In this document: positions 45,117 through 54,341 of the stretch, piece after piece
How the letters are laid out: each line of letters starts with the position of its first letter
Numbering within the stretch: position 1 is the first letter of the stretch
Origin: Rhodoblastus sp963703385
GTDB taxonomy: Bacteria > Pseudomonadota > Alphaproteobacteria > Rhizobiales > Beijerinckiaceae
Assembly: GCA_963703385.1 (NCBI GenBank)
Contig: OY969816.1
Location: 2,232,001-2,296,000, forward strand
Length of the DNA: 64,000 nucleotides
Reading direction: 5' to 3'
The notes under the pieces: model-generated
Databases searched by the model: none
The model's input: only the letters and a program-made list of their open reading frames with translations
What the model was told of the DNA's origin: nothing
Translations under genes and position numbers: made by a program

Positions 45117-45959
45117 CTAAGTGCCTGCCCCCGGCGCGCCGCGCAAGGCCATCAACCCGCGCGAAGGATCATAAGCGAGAATGGCGCCAGCCATGAAAAC
45201 GAAGGCGCAGCCGGCGGTCACCGCCAGCGCGACCCAGTTGATCTGGCCGTAAAGCGCGAAGCGGATCAATTCGACCGCATGGGTGAAGGGATTGGCCTGG
45301 CAGACATAATAGAGGGCCGGACTGCCCTCCTGCACGCGCCACAGCGGATAGAGCGCGGAAGAGGCGAAGAACATCGGGAAGATCACGAAATTCATGATTC
45401 CGGAGAAATTTTCGAGCTGCTTGACCAGCGAGGACAGCAGCATGCCGAGCGCGCCGAGCATCAGCCCCACCAGAAACAGCGCCGGCAGGACGGTCAGATA
45501 GCCCATTGGCGGCGGCTGGATGTCCCAGAACCAGGCGATGGCGAGATAGGCATAGACTTGTAACACCGAAACCAGTGTGCCGGCGATGAGCTTGCCGGAC
45601 AGCAGGAAGGCGCGCGGAAAGGGGCTGAGCAGCAGCACCCGCATATTGCCCATTTCGCGGTCATAGACCATGGATAGCGAGGATTGCATGCCGTTGAACA
45701 GTTGGATCATCGCCATCAGTCCGGGCGTGATATAGACCTCGTAGAGAATATAGGTGTCATAGGGCGGGATGATCGAGAAGCCCAGGGTCTGGCGGAAGCC
45801 GGCGGCGAAAATGAACAGCCAGACCAGCGGGCGCACCAGGGCCGAGACGAAACGCTCGCGCTGATGCAGGAAGCGCAGGCCCTCGCGCCATATGACGCCC
45901 TGAAGGCAGATCAGATAGGCGCGAAAAGTCAGGCGGCGGGGCGCGGCTTCCATCGTCAC
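45117..45959 (-). CDS. ABC-2 type permease, PQQ-alcohol-dehydrogenase-associated
   Basis: 280 aa with six hydrophobic segments and ABC-2 permease features (FNGMQSSLSMVYDREMGNMR, then RVLLLSPFPRAFLLSGKLIA). It resembles the PedC-like permeases found beside PQQ-dependent alcohol dehydrogenase systems (TIGR03861 type, from memory). It overlaps the ATPase gene as ATGA (45956-45959). Last gene of the four-gene minus-strand operon. Substrate unknown; no dehydrogenase gene is present in this window. Confidence 0.85.
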   Translation of the reverse strand: MTMEAAPRRLTFRAYLICLQGVIWREGLRFLHQRERFVSALVRPLVWLFIFAAGFRQTLGFSIIPPYDTYILYEVYITPGLMAMIQLFNGMQSSLSMVYDREMGNMRVLLLSPFPRAFLLSGKLIAGTLVSVLQVYAYLAIAWFWDIQPPPMGYLTVLPALFLVGLMLGALGMLLSSLVKQLENFSGIMNFVIFPMFFASSALYPLWRVQEGSPALYYVCQANPFTHAVELIRFALYGQINWVALAVTAGCAFVFMAGAILAYDPSRGLMALRGAPGAGT

Positions 45960-46711
45960 AATGCGCCTCCTGCTTCATCCGCGCCGATCAGCGCGACAAA
46001 GGCCGCCCTCATGTCGGCGGCGCCGGTTTCTTCGAGCAGGTCCGCCGCTACGCCTGTCGCGCGCAACCTGCCCTTGTGCAGCACGACCACATTATCGCCC
46101 GGATCGATCTCGTCGGTGAGATGGGTGGCCCAGAGCACGCTTACCCCCTCGCGCGAAATAAGCCCGCGCACCAGTTTGAGAATGTCGGCGCGCGCGCCGA
46201 TGTCGAGCCCGACCGTCGGTTCGTCGAGCACCAGCAGGCGCGGATGGTGCAGAAGAGCGCGGGCGATCTCGACCCGGCGCATCTGGCCGCCGGAAAGCGC
46301 CCGAACCTTGTCCCTGGCGCGGTCGGCGAGATTGACCGCGGCAAGTAATTCCTCCGTGCGCCGCGCCGCCTCCTTGCGCCCGATCCCATGCAACGCGGCG
46401 TGATAGAAAAAGTTCTGCGCCACCGAGAGATCGAGGTCGAGCGTGCGCGACTGGAACACCACGCCGAGCGCCGACAGAGCCGCGCCGGGATGCTCGGCGA
46501 GTTCGCGGCCGAGCACGTGAATTGCGCCGTTGCGCAAGGCGAAAAGCCGCGTGATCAGCGAAAACAGTGTGCTTTTTCCCGCGCCGTTGAGGCCGAGCAG
46601 CACGCAAAAGGCGCCGGCCGCGACCGAAAAACTCACATCGTCAAGCGCCAGACGCGCGCCATAACGATGGCTGACGCCGGAAATCTCCAAAGCAGGAGGG
46701 GACTCGCTCAT
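45956..46711 (-). CDS. ABC transporter ATP-binding protein, PQQ-associated
   Basis: 251 aa. Walker A LGLNGAGKSTLF, signature KVRALSGGQMRRVEIAR, Walker B LLVLDEPTVGLD and switch His in LWATHLTDEI. ABC-A/drug-export type (TIGR03864-like by context). It pairs with the adjoining ABC-2 permease. The operon with a beta-propeller protein and a type-1 substrate-binding-like protein is characteristic of PQQ alcohol oxidation loci. Confidence 0.92.
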   Translation of the reverse strand: MSESPPALEISGVSHRYGARLALDDVSFSVAAGAFCVLLGLNGAGKSTLFSLITRLFALRNGAIHVLGRELAEHPGAALSALGVVFQSRTLDLDLSVAQNFFYHAALHGIGRKEAARRTEELLAAVNLADRARDKVRALSGGQMRRVEIARALLHHPRLLVLDEPTVGLDIGARADILKLVRGLISREGVSVLWATHLTDEIDPGDNVVVLHKGRLRATGVAADLLEETGAADMRAAFVALIGADEAGGAL

Positions 46712-46738
46712 GGGCGCCTTTTTGTCACAGCTTCCTCG

Positions 46739-47737
46739 TCAGGGCTTCGGCGGACCGGGAATCGCCACTTCCCAGGGCGCTTCGCCGACCTGGATCGATC
46801 TGACGACCTTGAGCGCCGCCACATCGATCATCGACACGTCATTGGTCACGCCATTGGCGGTGACCAGAAATTTCTCGTCCGGGGTGAAGGCAGCGTGCCA
46901 CACCCTTTGCCCAACCAGAAGATATTTCTGCGGCTGCCGCGTCTTCACATCCACCACCGCCACGCGGTCGGCGGGACCGAGGCAGACGAAGGCGAGCTTG
47001 CCGTCGCGCGACATGGTGATCCCGACGGGCTGGATATTTTCCGAGCGCAGGCCGGGGATTTCGAATTTCACCCGGTCCTTGATCTTGCGGGTCGCGGCGT
47101 CGAGCACGACCACGTCGCCGCCGATTTCCGCCGAGACCCAGACTTCGCTGCCGTCCGGGGTGAAGGCGGCCATGCGCGGGCGCGAATCCACCAGCACATT
47201 GGCAAGGGTCTTGCGGGTCGCGGCGTCCACGAAATGGGCCATGTTGGTGGTCTCGGTGGTCGCGACCACCATTTTGCCGTCCGGACTGACCGCCAGCCCT
47301 TCGGGCTCGACCCCGACCCGCACCCCGCCCAGCCGCGCCTTGCTCTGCGCATCGAAGAAGGTCAGGAAATTGCTGTCCTCGTTGGTCACATAAAGCATCT
47401 TGCCATCGGGCGAGACATCGACCCGCTCGGGGTCGCGACCGGCCGGGAATTCCTCGATCACCGCGAGCTTCCGCGGATCGATGATTGCGATCGAGTCGGA
47501 ATCGCCGAGCGCGACATAGATCTTCTTGTTATCCGGGCTCACCACAATGCCGCGCGGGCGCTGGGCGAGCGGAATGGTCGCCTTCACCTTCATGCTGTCG
47601 AGGTCGATCACCGTGACGCTGTTGCCCTTCTCATTGGTGACGAAGGCGTCGAAGGCGCAAGCGGGCACCGCGCAAGCGAGCGCGGCCAAACTGATCAAGG
47701 CCAAAGCGAGCGCGAAAAATTTCATTTGAAACGGCAT
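46739..47737 (-). CDS. YVTN beta-propeller protein, PQQ-dependent catabolism associated
   Basis: 332 aa; ATG 47725 (MKFFALALALISLAALACAV) may be the real start. A signal peptide ends ACAF, so the protein is periplasmic. Repeated propeller blades follow: FVTNEKGNSVTVIDLDSMKV, PRGIVVSPDNKKIYVALGDS, PERVDVSPDGKMLYVTNEDS and PEGLAVSPDGKMVVATTETT. This matches the TIGR03866-type family found in PQQ loci. It overlaps the preceding gene by 16 bp. Confidence 0.88.
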   Translation of the reverse strand: MPFQMKFFALALALISLAALACAVPACAFDAFVTNEKGNSVTVIDLDSMKVKATIPLAQRPRGIVVSPDNKKIYVALGDSDSIAIIDPRKLAVIEEFPAGRDPERVDVSPDGKMLYVTNEDSNFLTFFDAQSKARLGGVRVGVEPEGLAVSPDGKMVVATTETTNMAHFVDAATRKTLANVLVDSRPRMAAFTPDGSEVWVSAEIGGDVVVLDAATRKIKDRVKFEIPGLRSENIQPVGITMSRDGKLAFVCLGPADRVAVVDVKTRQPQKYLLVGQRVWHAAFTPDEKFLVTANGVTNDVSMIDVAALKVVRSIQVGEAPWEVAIPGPPKP

Positions 47738-48972
47738 TTCGACTCCGGCCGATCATAGCCCAGCGTGTCCAGTTCCGAGAACTGGTGCAGAAAGCCTTCC
47801 TGCGGCGAGACGGAAACGACATTGCGGCCGTCGGACAGCAGGATCGGCTGGCGCAATTGCAGGTTCCAGTCGCGCAAGGTCAGTTTTTGGCCCTTGAAGG
47901 CGGCGAGGGCGAAATCCTTGGACAGGAAAAAGGCCTTCATCGCCGCGGCGTCGGCCGCCGCGCCATGGGCGGCCGCGTCGCCGATCATCCGCGCGGCCGT
48001 CCAGGCGTTCATGTCGAGCGGCGTCATGTGACGGCTGAATTTGCGTTCGAACCGCCGCTGCAATTGTTCCGCGCCCCAATTCTCGTTGGAAGCGTCCCAC
48101 GAAGTCGGAACCAGCCCCGCCGAGCCGGCGACCGGGCGCGGATCCCAGGTGCGATAGGGCAGGTAATCGGCGAAGACCGCGCTTTCATCGGCCGCCAGCA
48201 ATATGTCGTAAGCCGGCGCGCCCTGGGTGAAGGCGGGGATCTGCTTCTGGATCAAGGCGACGCCGCTGTCGGACTGGCGTGCGCCGCCGCGATCCACAAA
48301 AACCCGCTCCGCCATGATTTTGGCGCCGAAGCGCGCGGCGGCCCGCTTGAGGTCGTTCGCCCACAGCTTGTCCTCGGGATGGGAGCCGACGACCAGAAAC
48401 CATTTCCGCCATTGCTTCCAGATCAGATATTGCGCCAAGGCGTCGGCGAGCATCGCCCGGCTCGGGGCGACGTGAATCACATTGGCGCGGCAGGAGTCCT
48501 GGCGCAGGCCGTCGTCGGCCGCGCCGGCGTTGAAGATCAGCATTTTGGCGGCGGCGGGGCTGTCGGCGGCGCTGATGAGGGCGCCGGCGGGCAGGTCGGC
48601 GATCACGAAATTCACGCCCTGTCCGGCCAAATCGCCCAAAACCTTGGCTGCGTCCTCGCCGGGCTTGAGGCGGCGCGAGACCAGCGTGAATTTCTGGCCC
48701 AAAAATTCGCCGGTGTCGTTATCGTCGGCGAGCCCTGCGAGAGCGCCGGCCTCGCCATTGTTTTCGGCGGGAAGGTTTAGGCGCGAAATCGCGGTTCCCG
48801 GCTCCGCCCGGCGCAGATAGCCGATCGTAAAAGTCTGGACGGGCTGCGCGGCGTCCGCGCCCGCCGGCGCCGGCTGCGCCGAGGCCATGGGCGAAAACAG
48901 CAACAGGCTGGTCAGGGCGGCGGCCCATGCGGACAGCCCGCGCCAACGGCGCCGCGAAAAGCAAATCGACAC
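47722..48972 (-). CDS. ABC substrate-binding-like protein, PQQ-dependent alcohol dehydrogenase system
   Basis: 416 aa from GTG 48972, which has GGGAG 5 nt upstream and begins a good signal peptide (AWAAALTSLLLFSPMASAQP); the open frame further upstream to 49110 is not needed. The mature domain is a periplasmic-binding-protein fold (TFTIGYLRRAEPGT, FLVVGSHPEDKLWANDLKRA, YDILLAADESAVFADYLPYR). This resembles TIGR03863. First gene of the operon SBP-propeller-ATPase-permease. It may sense or bind an alcohol or its oxidation product; not proven. Confidence 0.86.
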   Translation of the reverse strand: MSICFSRRRWRGLSAWAAALTSLLLFSPMASAQPAPAGADAAQPVQTFTIGYLRRAEPGTAISRLNLPAENNGEAGALAGLADDNDTGEFLGQKFTLVSRRLKPGEDAAKVLGDLAGQGVNFVIADLPAGALISAADSPAAAKMLIFNAGAADDGLRQDSCRANVIHVAPSRAMLADALAQYLIWKQWRKWFLVVGSHPEDKLWANDLKRAAARFGAKIMAERVFVDRGGARQSDSGVALIQKQIPAFTQGAPAYDILLAADESAVFADYLPYRTWDPRPVAGSAGLVPTSWDASNENWGAEQLQRRFERKFSRHMTPLDMNAWTAARMIGDAAAHGAAADAAAMKAFFLSKDFALAAFKGQKLTLRDWNLQLRQPILLSDGRNVVSVSPQEGFLHQFSELDTLGYDRPESKCRFK

Positions 48973-49145
48973 TGCGTCTCCCACCCGCGCATCGCTGAAT
49001 TTCGTTAAATAATGCGTGCGCGTGGAAAAGTTTAGCCGCGCCGGCCGGTCGCCGGCAAGCGCAGTGGACCGGCGCCTTAGGCCAATGCGCGGCCCGCCCC
49101 CAAAAGACATCGCTGTTTTGCCGCAATTCGTGCCAGAATGGCGTC

Positions 49146-50300
49146 ATGGCGCGCGCGAGGGATCAGGACTTCGACTGGACAAGGCTGTTCTGGCCGGGTC
49201 TTTACGCCGCCGAGGCCGGCCTGGCTTTCACCCGGACGATCATGGCCGGCTTTCGCCCGCTGCCGCCGCCCCGCCCCGAACCCGCCTGGGCGAGCCCCAA
49301 CGAGGTCGTGCTTGAGCTTGCCGCGGCGCGGCTGCGGCGTTTCGACAGCCCGGCCGCCGGGAACGGCGGAACGCCGATCCTGGTTTGCGCGCCTTACGCC
49401 TTGCATGACGCGCGTGTCGCCGATCTCGCCGAAGGCCACAGCCTGATGGCCCGGCTCTGTGGCGCGAACCGCCCGCTTTATTTGGTCGAATGGCTTTCGG
49501 CGCGAGAGGATCGGATTTTTCGCGGCATCGACGATTATCTCTCCGATCTTGGCGTCATGGTCGACGAGATCGGCGGGCGCTGCGACTTCATCGGCCTGTG
49601 CCAGGGCGGCTGGCTTGGCCTCGTTTTCAAGGCGCGCTTTCCGGCCAAGGCCGGCAAGCTGGCGATCGCCGCCGCCCCGATCGACACGGAGGCCGGCGAG
49701 ACGCCCTTTTCGGCGCTCGCCCGCGCGACGCCGGTCGAAACGTTTCAGGAACTGGTCCGGCTTGGCCGGGGCCTGGCGCGCGGCGACGAGGCCCAGCGGT
49801 TCTGGGGTCTGAGGGCGCGCAGCGACGCGCAAATCCACGCGCTGCTGCAAAGCGATCTGCCGCTCGATTTGCCGGCTTTTGCCGACCGCGTCGCGATGTT
49901 CCGCGCCTGGGACGGCGCGCCGCTCGACCTGCCAGGCGCCTATTATCTCGAAACAGTCGAGAAACTTTACAAGCGCAACGAACTGGCGCGCGGCGAATTC
50001 GTCGCCCTGGGCAAAAGGATCGACCTGCGCGCGCTCCACGCGCCGCTCTATCTGATCGCGGCCGAAGACGACGAGATCACCGCGCCGGAGCAAACCCTCG
50101 CCTGCGCCGCTCTGGTGGGAACGCCGCCGGCGGCGGTGCGGCGGAAAATCGTTCCCGGCGGCCACCTTGAACTGTTCCTGGGCCGCCGGACGCTTGAATC
50201 GCTCTGGCCGGATGTCGTCGACTGGCTCGGCGCGCCCTCTCCCCGACCGCGCGCCAAGATTTCCCGACAACAGGCCAACACGTCGGGCGTCAGGCCTTGA
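49146..50300 (+). CDS. PhaC-like alpha/beta hydrolase
   Basis: 384 aa, alpha/beta-hydrolase fold. The nucleophile elbow is FIGLCQGGWLG with Cys rather than Ser, as in PHA synthases (GxCxGG). Catalytic Asp candidate: LIAAEDDEITAP; His candidate: PGGHLELFLG. It is shorter than class I PhaC and lacks its full N-terminal region; the size is close to class III PhaC or PhaC-like accessory enzymes. With phaZ 4 kb away, a role in polyhydroxyalkanoate metabolism is plausible, but the exact activity is open. It ends with an 11-bp convergent overlap with mscL. Confidence 0.7.
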   Translation: MARARDQDFDWTRLFWPGLYAAEAGLAFTRTIMAGFRPLPPPRPEPAWASPNEVVLELAAARLRRFDSPAAGNGGTPILVCAPYALHDARVADLAEGHSLMARLCGANRPLYLVEWLSAREDRIFRGIDDYLSDLGVMVDEIGGRCDFIGLCQGGWLGLVFKARFPAKAGKLAIAAAPIDTEAGETPFSALARATPVETFQELVRLGRGLARGDEAQRFWGLRARSDAQIHALLQSDLPLDLPAFADRVAMFRAWDGAPLDLPGAYYLETVEKLYKRNELARGEFVALGKRIDLRALHAPLYLIAAEDDEITAPEQTLACAALVGTPPAAVRRKIVPGGHLELFLGRRTLESLWPDVVDWLGAPSPRPRAKISRQQANTSGVRP

Positions 50301-50727
50301 CGCCGTCGTTTTTGGCGAGAATGTCGCGGATTTCTTCCAGCAGCGCTTCGTTGCGCGGCGGCGCTGGCGGCGCGGCGGGCGCCTCGTCCTTCTTGGCCAG
50401 AAGCTGATTGATGCCGCGGATCATCAGGAACAGAGCGAAGGCGATGATGATGAAATTCAGCGCCGCGGTGAGGAAGGCGCCATAGCCGAAAGCCGCGCCG
50501 ATTTTTTTGGCGTCGGCATAGGCGGGATGATTGGCGAGTTTCGAGCTGAGTGCGATATAATAGTTCGAGAAATCAAGGCCGCCGGGGGTGATCGCGCCGA
50601 TCACGGGCATGATGATGTCATCGACCAGCGAACTGACGATCTTGCTGAACGCCGCGCCGATGATCACGCCGACCGCGAGATCGAGCGCATTGCCGCGCAT
50701 GGCGAATTTTTTAAAATCTTCTAACAT
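50290..50727 (-). CDS. mscL: Large-conductance mechanosensitive channel
   Basis: 145 aa from ATG 50727 (MLEDFKKFAMRGNALDLAVG), the conserved MscL start; the frame extends a little upstream without need. TM1 is AVGVIIGAAFSKIVSSLVDD, and TM2 is ALNFIIIAFALFLMIRGIN. Opens under membrane tension during osmotic downshock. Convergent overlap with the PhaC-like gene; divergent from the hybrid kinase gene, with a 125-nt gap. Confidence 0.95.
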   Translation of the reverse strand: MLEDFKKFAMRGNALDLAVGVIIGAAFSKIVSSLVDDIIMPVIGAITPGGLDFSNYYIALSSKLANHPAYADAKKIGAAFGYGAFLTAALNFIIIAFALFLMIRGINQLLAKKDEAPAAPPAPPRNEALLEEIRDILAKNDGVKA

Positions 50728-50852
50728 GGCGAAACTCCCGCCCAGCCGCGCCATATCGCGCAAGAAGCGAGGTTAGGTCGGAGCGAGCGGCAGGGTCAAT
50801 CTTTTGTGAAGACTGCAACCCCCGGGAATCGGGCGACGGAAGCGACAGGACG

Positions 50853-53800
50853 TTGAGCTGGATCAACCTTTCCGCGACCTTGATTTATTTTCTCGGTCTG
50901 CTCGTCCTGGCCATCCAGGGCGACCGCCACGCCGCGCGCTTCTCCGGCGAAAGGACGCGGCGAATCATTTATGTGCTGGGCCTGGGCGTCTATTGCACGT
51001 CCTGGACCTTTTTCGGCTCGGTCGGGCTCGCCTCGACCAACGGCCTCGATTTTCTCCCGATCTATATCGGGCCGATGCTGGTCTTCGGCTTCGGCTGGCC
51101 TGTGGTGGCGCGGGTCACGCGCATAGCGCGGGCGCAGAACATCACCTCGATCGCCGATTTTCTCGCCGCCCGCTATGGCAAGTCGGAGGCCGTGGCGGCG
51201 GTGGCGGCGGTGATCGCGGCGATTGGCGTCGTGCCCTATATCGCCCTCCAGCTCAAGGCGATTTCGGCGACGCTGATGATCGGTTTCAGGCCTTCGGCGC
51301 CGCTCGCGCCGGCGCCGGAATGGCCGGATCGGCTGACCTTCGCGGTCGCGCTCCTGCTCGCCTTGTTCGCCATGGCTTTCGGCACGCGGCGGGTGGAGGC
51401 CGGCGAGCGCCAGAACGGCCTGATGGCGACCATCGCCGCCGAATCCGTCGCCAAGCTCCTCGCCTTCCTTATCGTCGGCGCCTTCGTCGTCTGGGGCATG
51501 TTCGGGGGCATGAGCAACCTGTTCCACCGCGCCGCCGCCGCGCCGGGAGTCTGGCCAGCGCTCGCCTCCGCGCCCGATCCCGCGGTCTGGATCACGCTGA
51601 CCCTGCTTTCCAGCGGCGCCATGCTGTTCCTGCCGCGGCAATTCCATGTCGCCATCGTCGAGAACCACAACGAAAACGACATCAAGACCGCGGCGGTGGT
51701 CTTTCCGCTCTACCTGCTCGCGATCAATTTCTTCGTCGTTCCGCTCGCCATCGCCGGTCTGCTCATGCTCCCCCATGCGATCGACCGCGACATCACGGTG
51801 ATGGAGCTGCCGCTCGCGGCCGGCAATGGGCCCGTGGCCTTGGTCGCGATGATCGGCGGACTTTCGGCGGCCACCGCCATGGTGGTGGTCGAGTCGGTCG
51901 CGCTCTCGATCATGGCGTCGAACAATCTCGTCCTGCCGCTGCTGCTGCGCGCGGGGCGCTGGCCCGGCGGCGGCGCGCGGCCTTCCGTCGAGGGCGAGGC
52001 CGGACGGCTGATCCTGCGGGTGCGACGCGTCGCCATCCTGGTCGTCATGGTTCTGGCCTTCGTCTATTACCGGTTCATCGGCGAGGCCCGTCTCGCCGCG
52101 ATCGGCATTCTGTCCTTCGCTTGCGTCGCGCAATTCGGCCCCGCCTTCGTCGGCGCCCTGACCTGGCGGCGCGGCACCTCGCTGGGCGCCATCGCCGGGC
52201 TGATCACAGGGCTCGCCATCTGGACCTTCATCCTGCTCGCGCCGTCGATCGACGCCGGCCTCGCGGCCCATCCCGTCGCCTATAACGCGCAGATGACCAC
52301 GGTGGTCCATGGCGTGTTCTGGAGCCTGCTCGGCAACAGCCTTGCCTATGTCGTCTTTTCGCTGGCCCGCCAGCCGACCCCGATCGAACGCCTCCAGGCC
52401 GACATATTCGTCAGCAAGGACGCGGCGCCCATGGCCCAGGCCTTCCGGCTGTGGCGCGCCAGCGTCCAGGCTGCCGAGGTCGAGACGACGGTCGCGCGCT
52501 ATCTCGGCGCGCAGCGCACCCGCGAGGCGTTCGAGTCCTTTTTCGCCGGCCGCGGCCAAACCTACGAGCCGCAGGCCGAAGCGGACATCCAGCTGTTGCG
52601 GATCGCGGAGCATCTGCTCGCCTCGGCGATCGGCGCGGCCTCCGCGCGGCTGGTGTTGTCGCTGCTGCTGCGGCGGCGAAACGTCTCCAGCGCCGCCGCG
52701 CTGCGGCTGCTGGACGACGCCTCCGCCGCCCTGCTCTATAACCGCGAAATGCTCCAGCACGCCCTGGATTTCACGCGCCAGGGCATTTCCGTTTTCGACG
52801 CCGATCTCCGCCTGACCTGCTGGAACCGCGAATTCCGCGACATGTTCGGCCTGCCCGCCCATTATGCGCGCAACGGCGTGGCGCTCGACGACATCCTGCG
52901 CCTCAACGCCGAGCGCGGTCTCTACGGCGAGGGCGCGGTGGACGAACTGGTCGTCGCCCGCCTGGAGCGCCTGACCAATTCCGAGCCGTTCCGCATCAGG
53001 CTCGCGACCTCGGGCAAGGCGATCGAGACCCGCTCGGCGCGCATGCCCGACGGCGGGCTCGTCGTCACCTATACCGACGTCACCGAACAATTCGCGGCCG
53101 AACAGGCGCTGGAGGCCGCCAATGAAAGCCTGGAGCGGCGGGTGCGCGAGCGCACCGAGGAGCTGACCCAGCTCAACAAGGAGCTGGCGCGCGCCAAGGC
53201 GGAGGCCGAACACGCCAATATCTCGAAAACCCGCTTCCTCGCCGCCGCCGGCCACGACATTCTCCAGCCGCTCAACGCCGCGCGGCTCTATGCGGCGACC
53301 ATGATGCAGCGCGCCGCCGCCGGCGCGCCCTCGTCGGAAACCGGCGCGCTGGCGCATAATGTCGATTCGGCGCTCGAAGCGGTGGAGGACATTTTCACGG
53401 CCTTGCTCGAAATTTCGCGCCTCGACGCCGGCGCGATGAAGCTCGAACTCAGCTCCTTCCCGGTCGCCGAACTGTTCAACCAGCTCAAGATCGAATTCGC
53501 GCCGCTCGCCGAGAAAAAGCAGCTGCAGCTCACCTTCGCGCCCTGCTCGCTCTCGGTTCGCTCGGACCGCCGGCTGCTGCGCCGGCTGTTGCAGAACCTT
53601 GTCTCCAACGCGGTCAAATACACCCGCTCCGGCCACGTCGTGGTCGGCGTGCGCCGGCTGCGCGGCAAGCTGCGGTTCGAGGTGTGGGACACCGGCCTGG
53701 GGATTCCGCCCGAAAAGCAGAAAAGCGTGTTTCGGGAATTCGAGCGGCTCGACGCCGGCGCCGCCGAGCCCGGCCTTGGCCTCGGCCTGTCCATCGTCGA

Positions 53801-54341
53801 GCGCATGGCCCGGGTGCTCGACCATCCGCTCTCGCTGCGCTCGAGGCTCGGCAAGGGCTCGGTCTTCACCGTCACGGCGCCGCTCGGCGTGTCGGCGCCG
53901 CAGACTCCGGCGCGCGACGTCCCCGCCTTCGCGCCGCGCCACTCGCCGCTTGCCGGCATGGTCGTGGTCGCCATCGACAACGACAAATTCATCGTGGACG
54001 GGATGCGCGCGCTGCTGTCGTCCTGGGGCTGCGTGCCGATCGTCGCGGCCAGCCAGCGCGAGGCCGCCGCCGAACTGGCGCGCCAGAATCGGGCGCCCGA
54101 CGCCATTCTTGCCGATTACCACCTCGACGAGGGCGACGGCGTGGACGCCATCGTCGCCCTGCGCTGGCGCTTCGGCGCTTCCCTGCCCGCCGCGCTGATC
54201 ACCGCCGACCGCTCGCAGGACATGCGGACGCGGGCGCGGGAAAAGGACGTGACAGTGATCAACAAGCCGCTCAAGCCGGCGACTGTGCGCGCCCTTCTCG
54301 CCCAGTGGCGGGCCGCCGCCGCGGCTCCCGCGCCGGGCTGA
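50853..54341 (+). CDS. Hybrid histidine kinase with SLC5/Na+-solute-symporter-like sensor domain
   Basis: 1162 aa from TTG 50853 (AGGA 4 nt upstream). Residues ~1-500 have 12-13 hydrophobic segments related to sodium/solute symporters (YCTSWTFFGSVGLASTNGLD), as in CbrA/PutP-type sensor kinases. A PAS-like domain (about 640-740, ISVFDADLRLTCWNREFRDM) and coiled coil follow. The HisKA H-box is RFLAAAGHDILQPLNAARLY, the HATPase has LLQNLVSNAVKYTRSG and DTGLGIPPEKQ, and a C-terminal receiver (about 1040-1155) has ILADYHLDEGDG with the phospho-Asp. The signal is unknown, possibly a carbon compound. The 3' end overlaps phaZ by 71 bp, convergently. Confidence 0.9.
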   Translation: MSWINLSATLIYFLGLLVLAIQGDRHAARFSGERTRRIIYVLGLGVYCTSWTFFGSVGLASTNGLDFLPIYIGPMLVFGFGWPVVARVTRIARAQNITSIADFLAARYGKSEAVAAVAAVIAAIGVVPYIALQLKAISATLMIGFRPSAPLAPAPEWPDRLTFAVALLLALFAMAFGTRRVEAGERQNGLMATIAAESVAKLLAFLIVGAFVVWGMFGGMSNLFHRAAAAPGVWPALASAPDPAVWITLTLLSSGAMLFLPRQFHVAIVENHNENDIKTAAVVFPLYLLAINFFVVPLAIAGLLMLPHAIDRDITVMELPLAAGNGPVALVAMIGGLSAATAMVVVESVALSIMASNNLVLPLLLRAGRWPGGGARPSVEGEAGRLILRVRRVAILVVMVLAFVYYRFIGEARLAAIGILSFACVAQFGPAFVGALTWRRGTSLGAIAGLITGLAIWTFILLAPSIDAGLAAHPVAYNAQMTTVVHGVFWSLLGNSLAYVVFSLARQPTPIERLQADIFVSKDAAPMAQAFRLWRASVQAAEVETTVARYLGAQRTREAFESFFAGRGQTYEPQAEADIQLLRIAEHLLASAIGAASARLVLSLLLRRRNVSSAAALRLLDDASAALLYNREMLQHALDFTRQGISVFDADLRLTCWNREFRDMFGLPAHYARNGVALDDILRLNAERGLYGEGAVDELVVARLERLTNSEPFRIRLATSGKAIETRSARMPDGGLVVTYTDVTEQFAAEQALEAANESLERRVRERTEELTQLNKELARAKAEAEHANISKTRFLAAAGHDILQPLNAARLYAATMMQRAAAGAPSSETGALAHNVDSALEAVEDIFTALLEISRLDAGAMKLELSSFPVAELFNQLKIEFAPLAEKKQLQLTFAPCSLSVRSDRRLLRRLLQNLVSNAVKYTRSGHVVVGVRRLRGKLRFEVWDTGLGIPPEKQKSVFREFERLDAGAAEPGLGLGLSIVERMARVLDHPLSLRSRLGKGSVFTVTAPLGVSAPQTPARDVPAFAPRHSPLAGMVVVAIDNDKFIVDGMRALLSSWGCVPIVAASQREAAAELARQNRAPDAILADYHLDEGDGVDAIVALRWRFGASLPAALITADRSQDMRTRAREKDVTVINKPLKPATVRALLAQWRAAAAAPAPG

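Noticed and set aside
50796..54122. 1108-codon minus-strand open frame
   Set aside because: Antisense shadow of the hybrid histidine kinase, which has clear kinase and receiver motifs.
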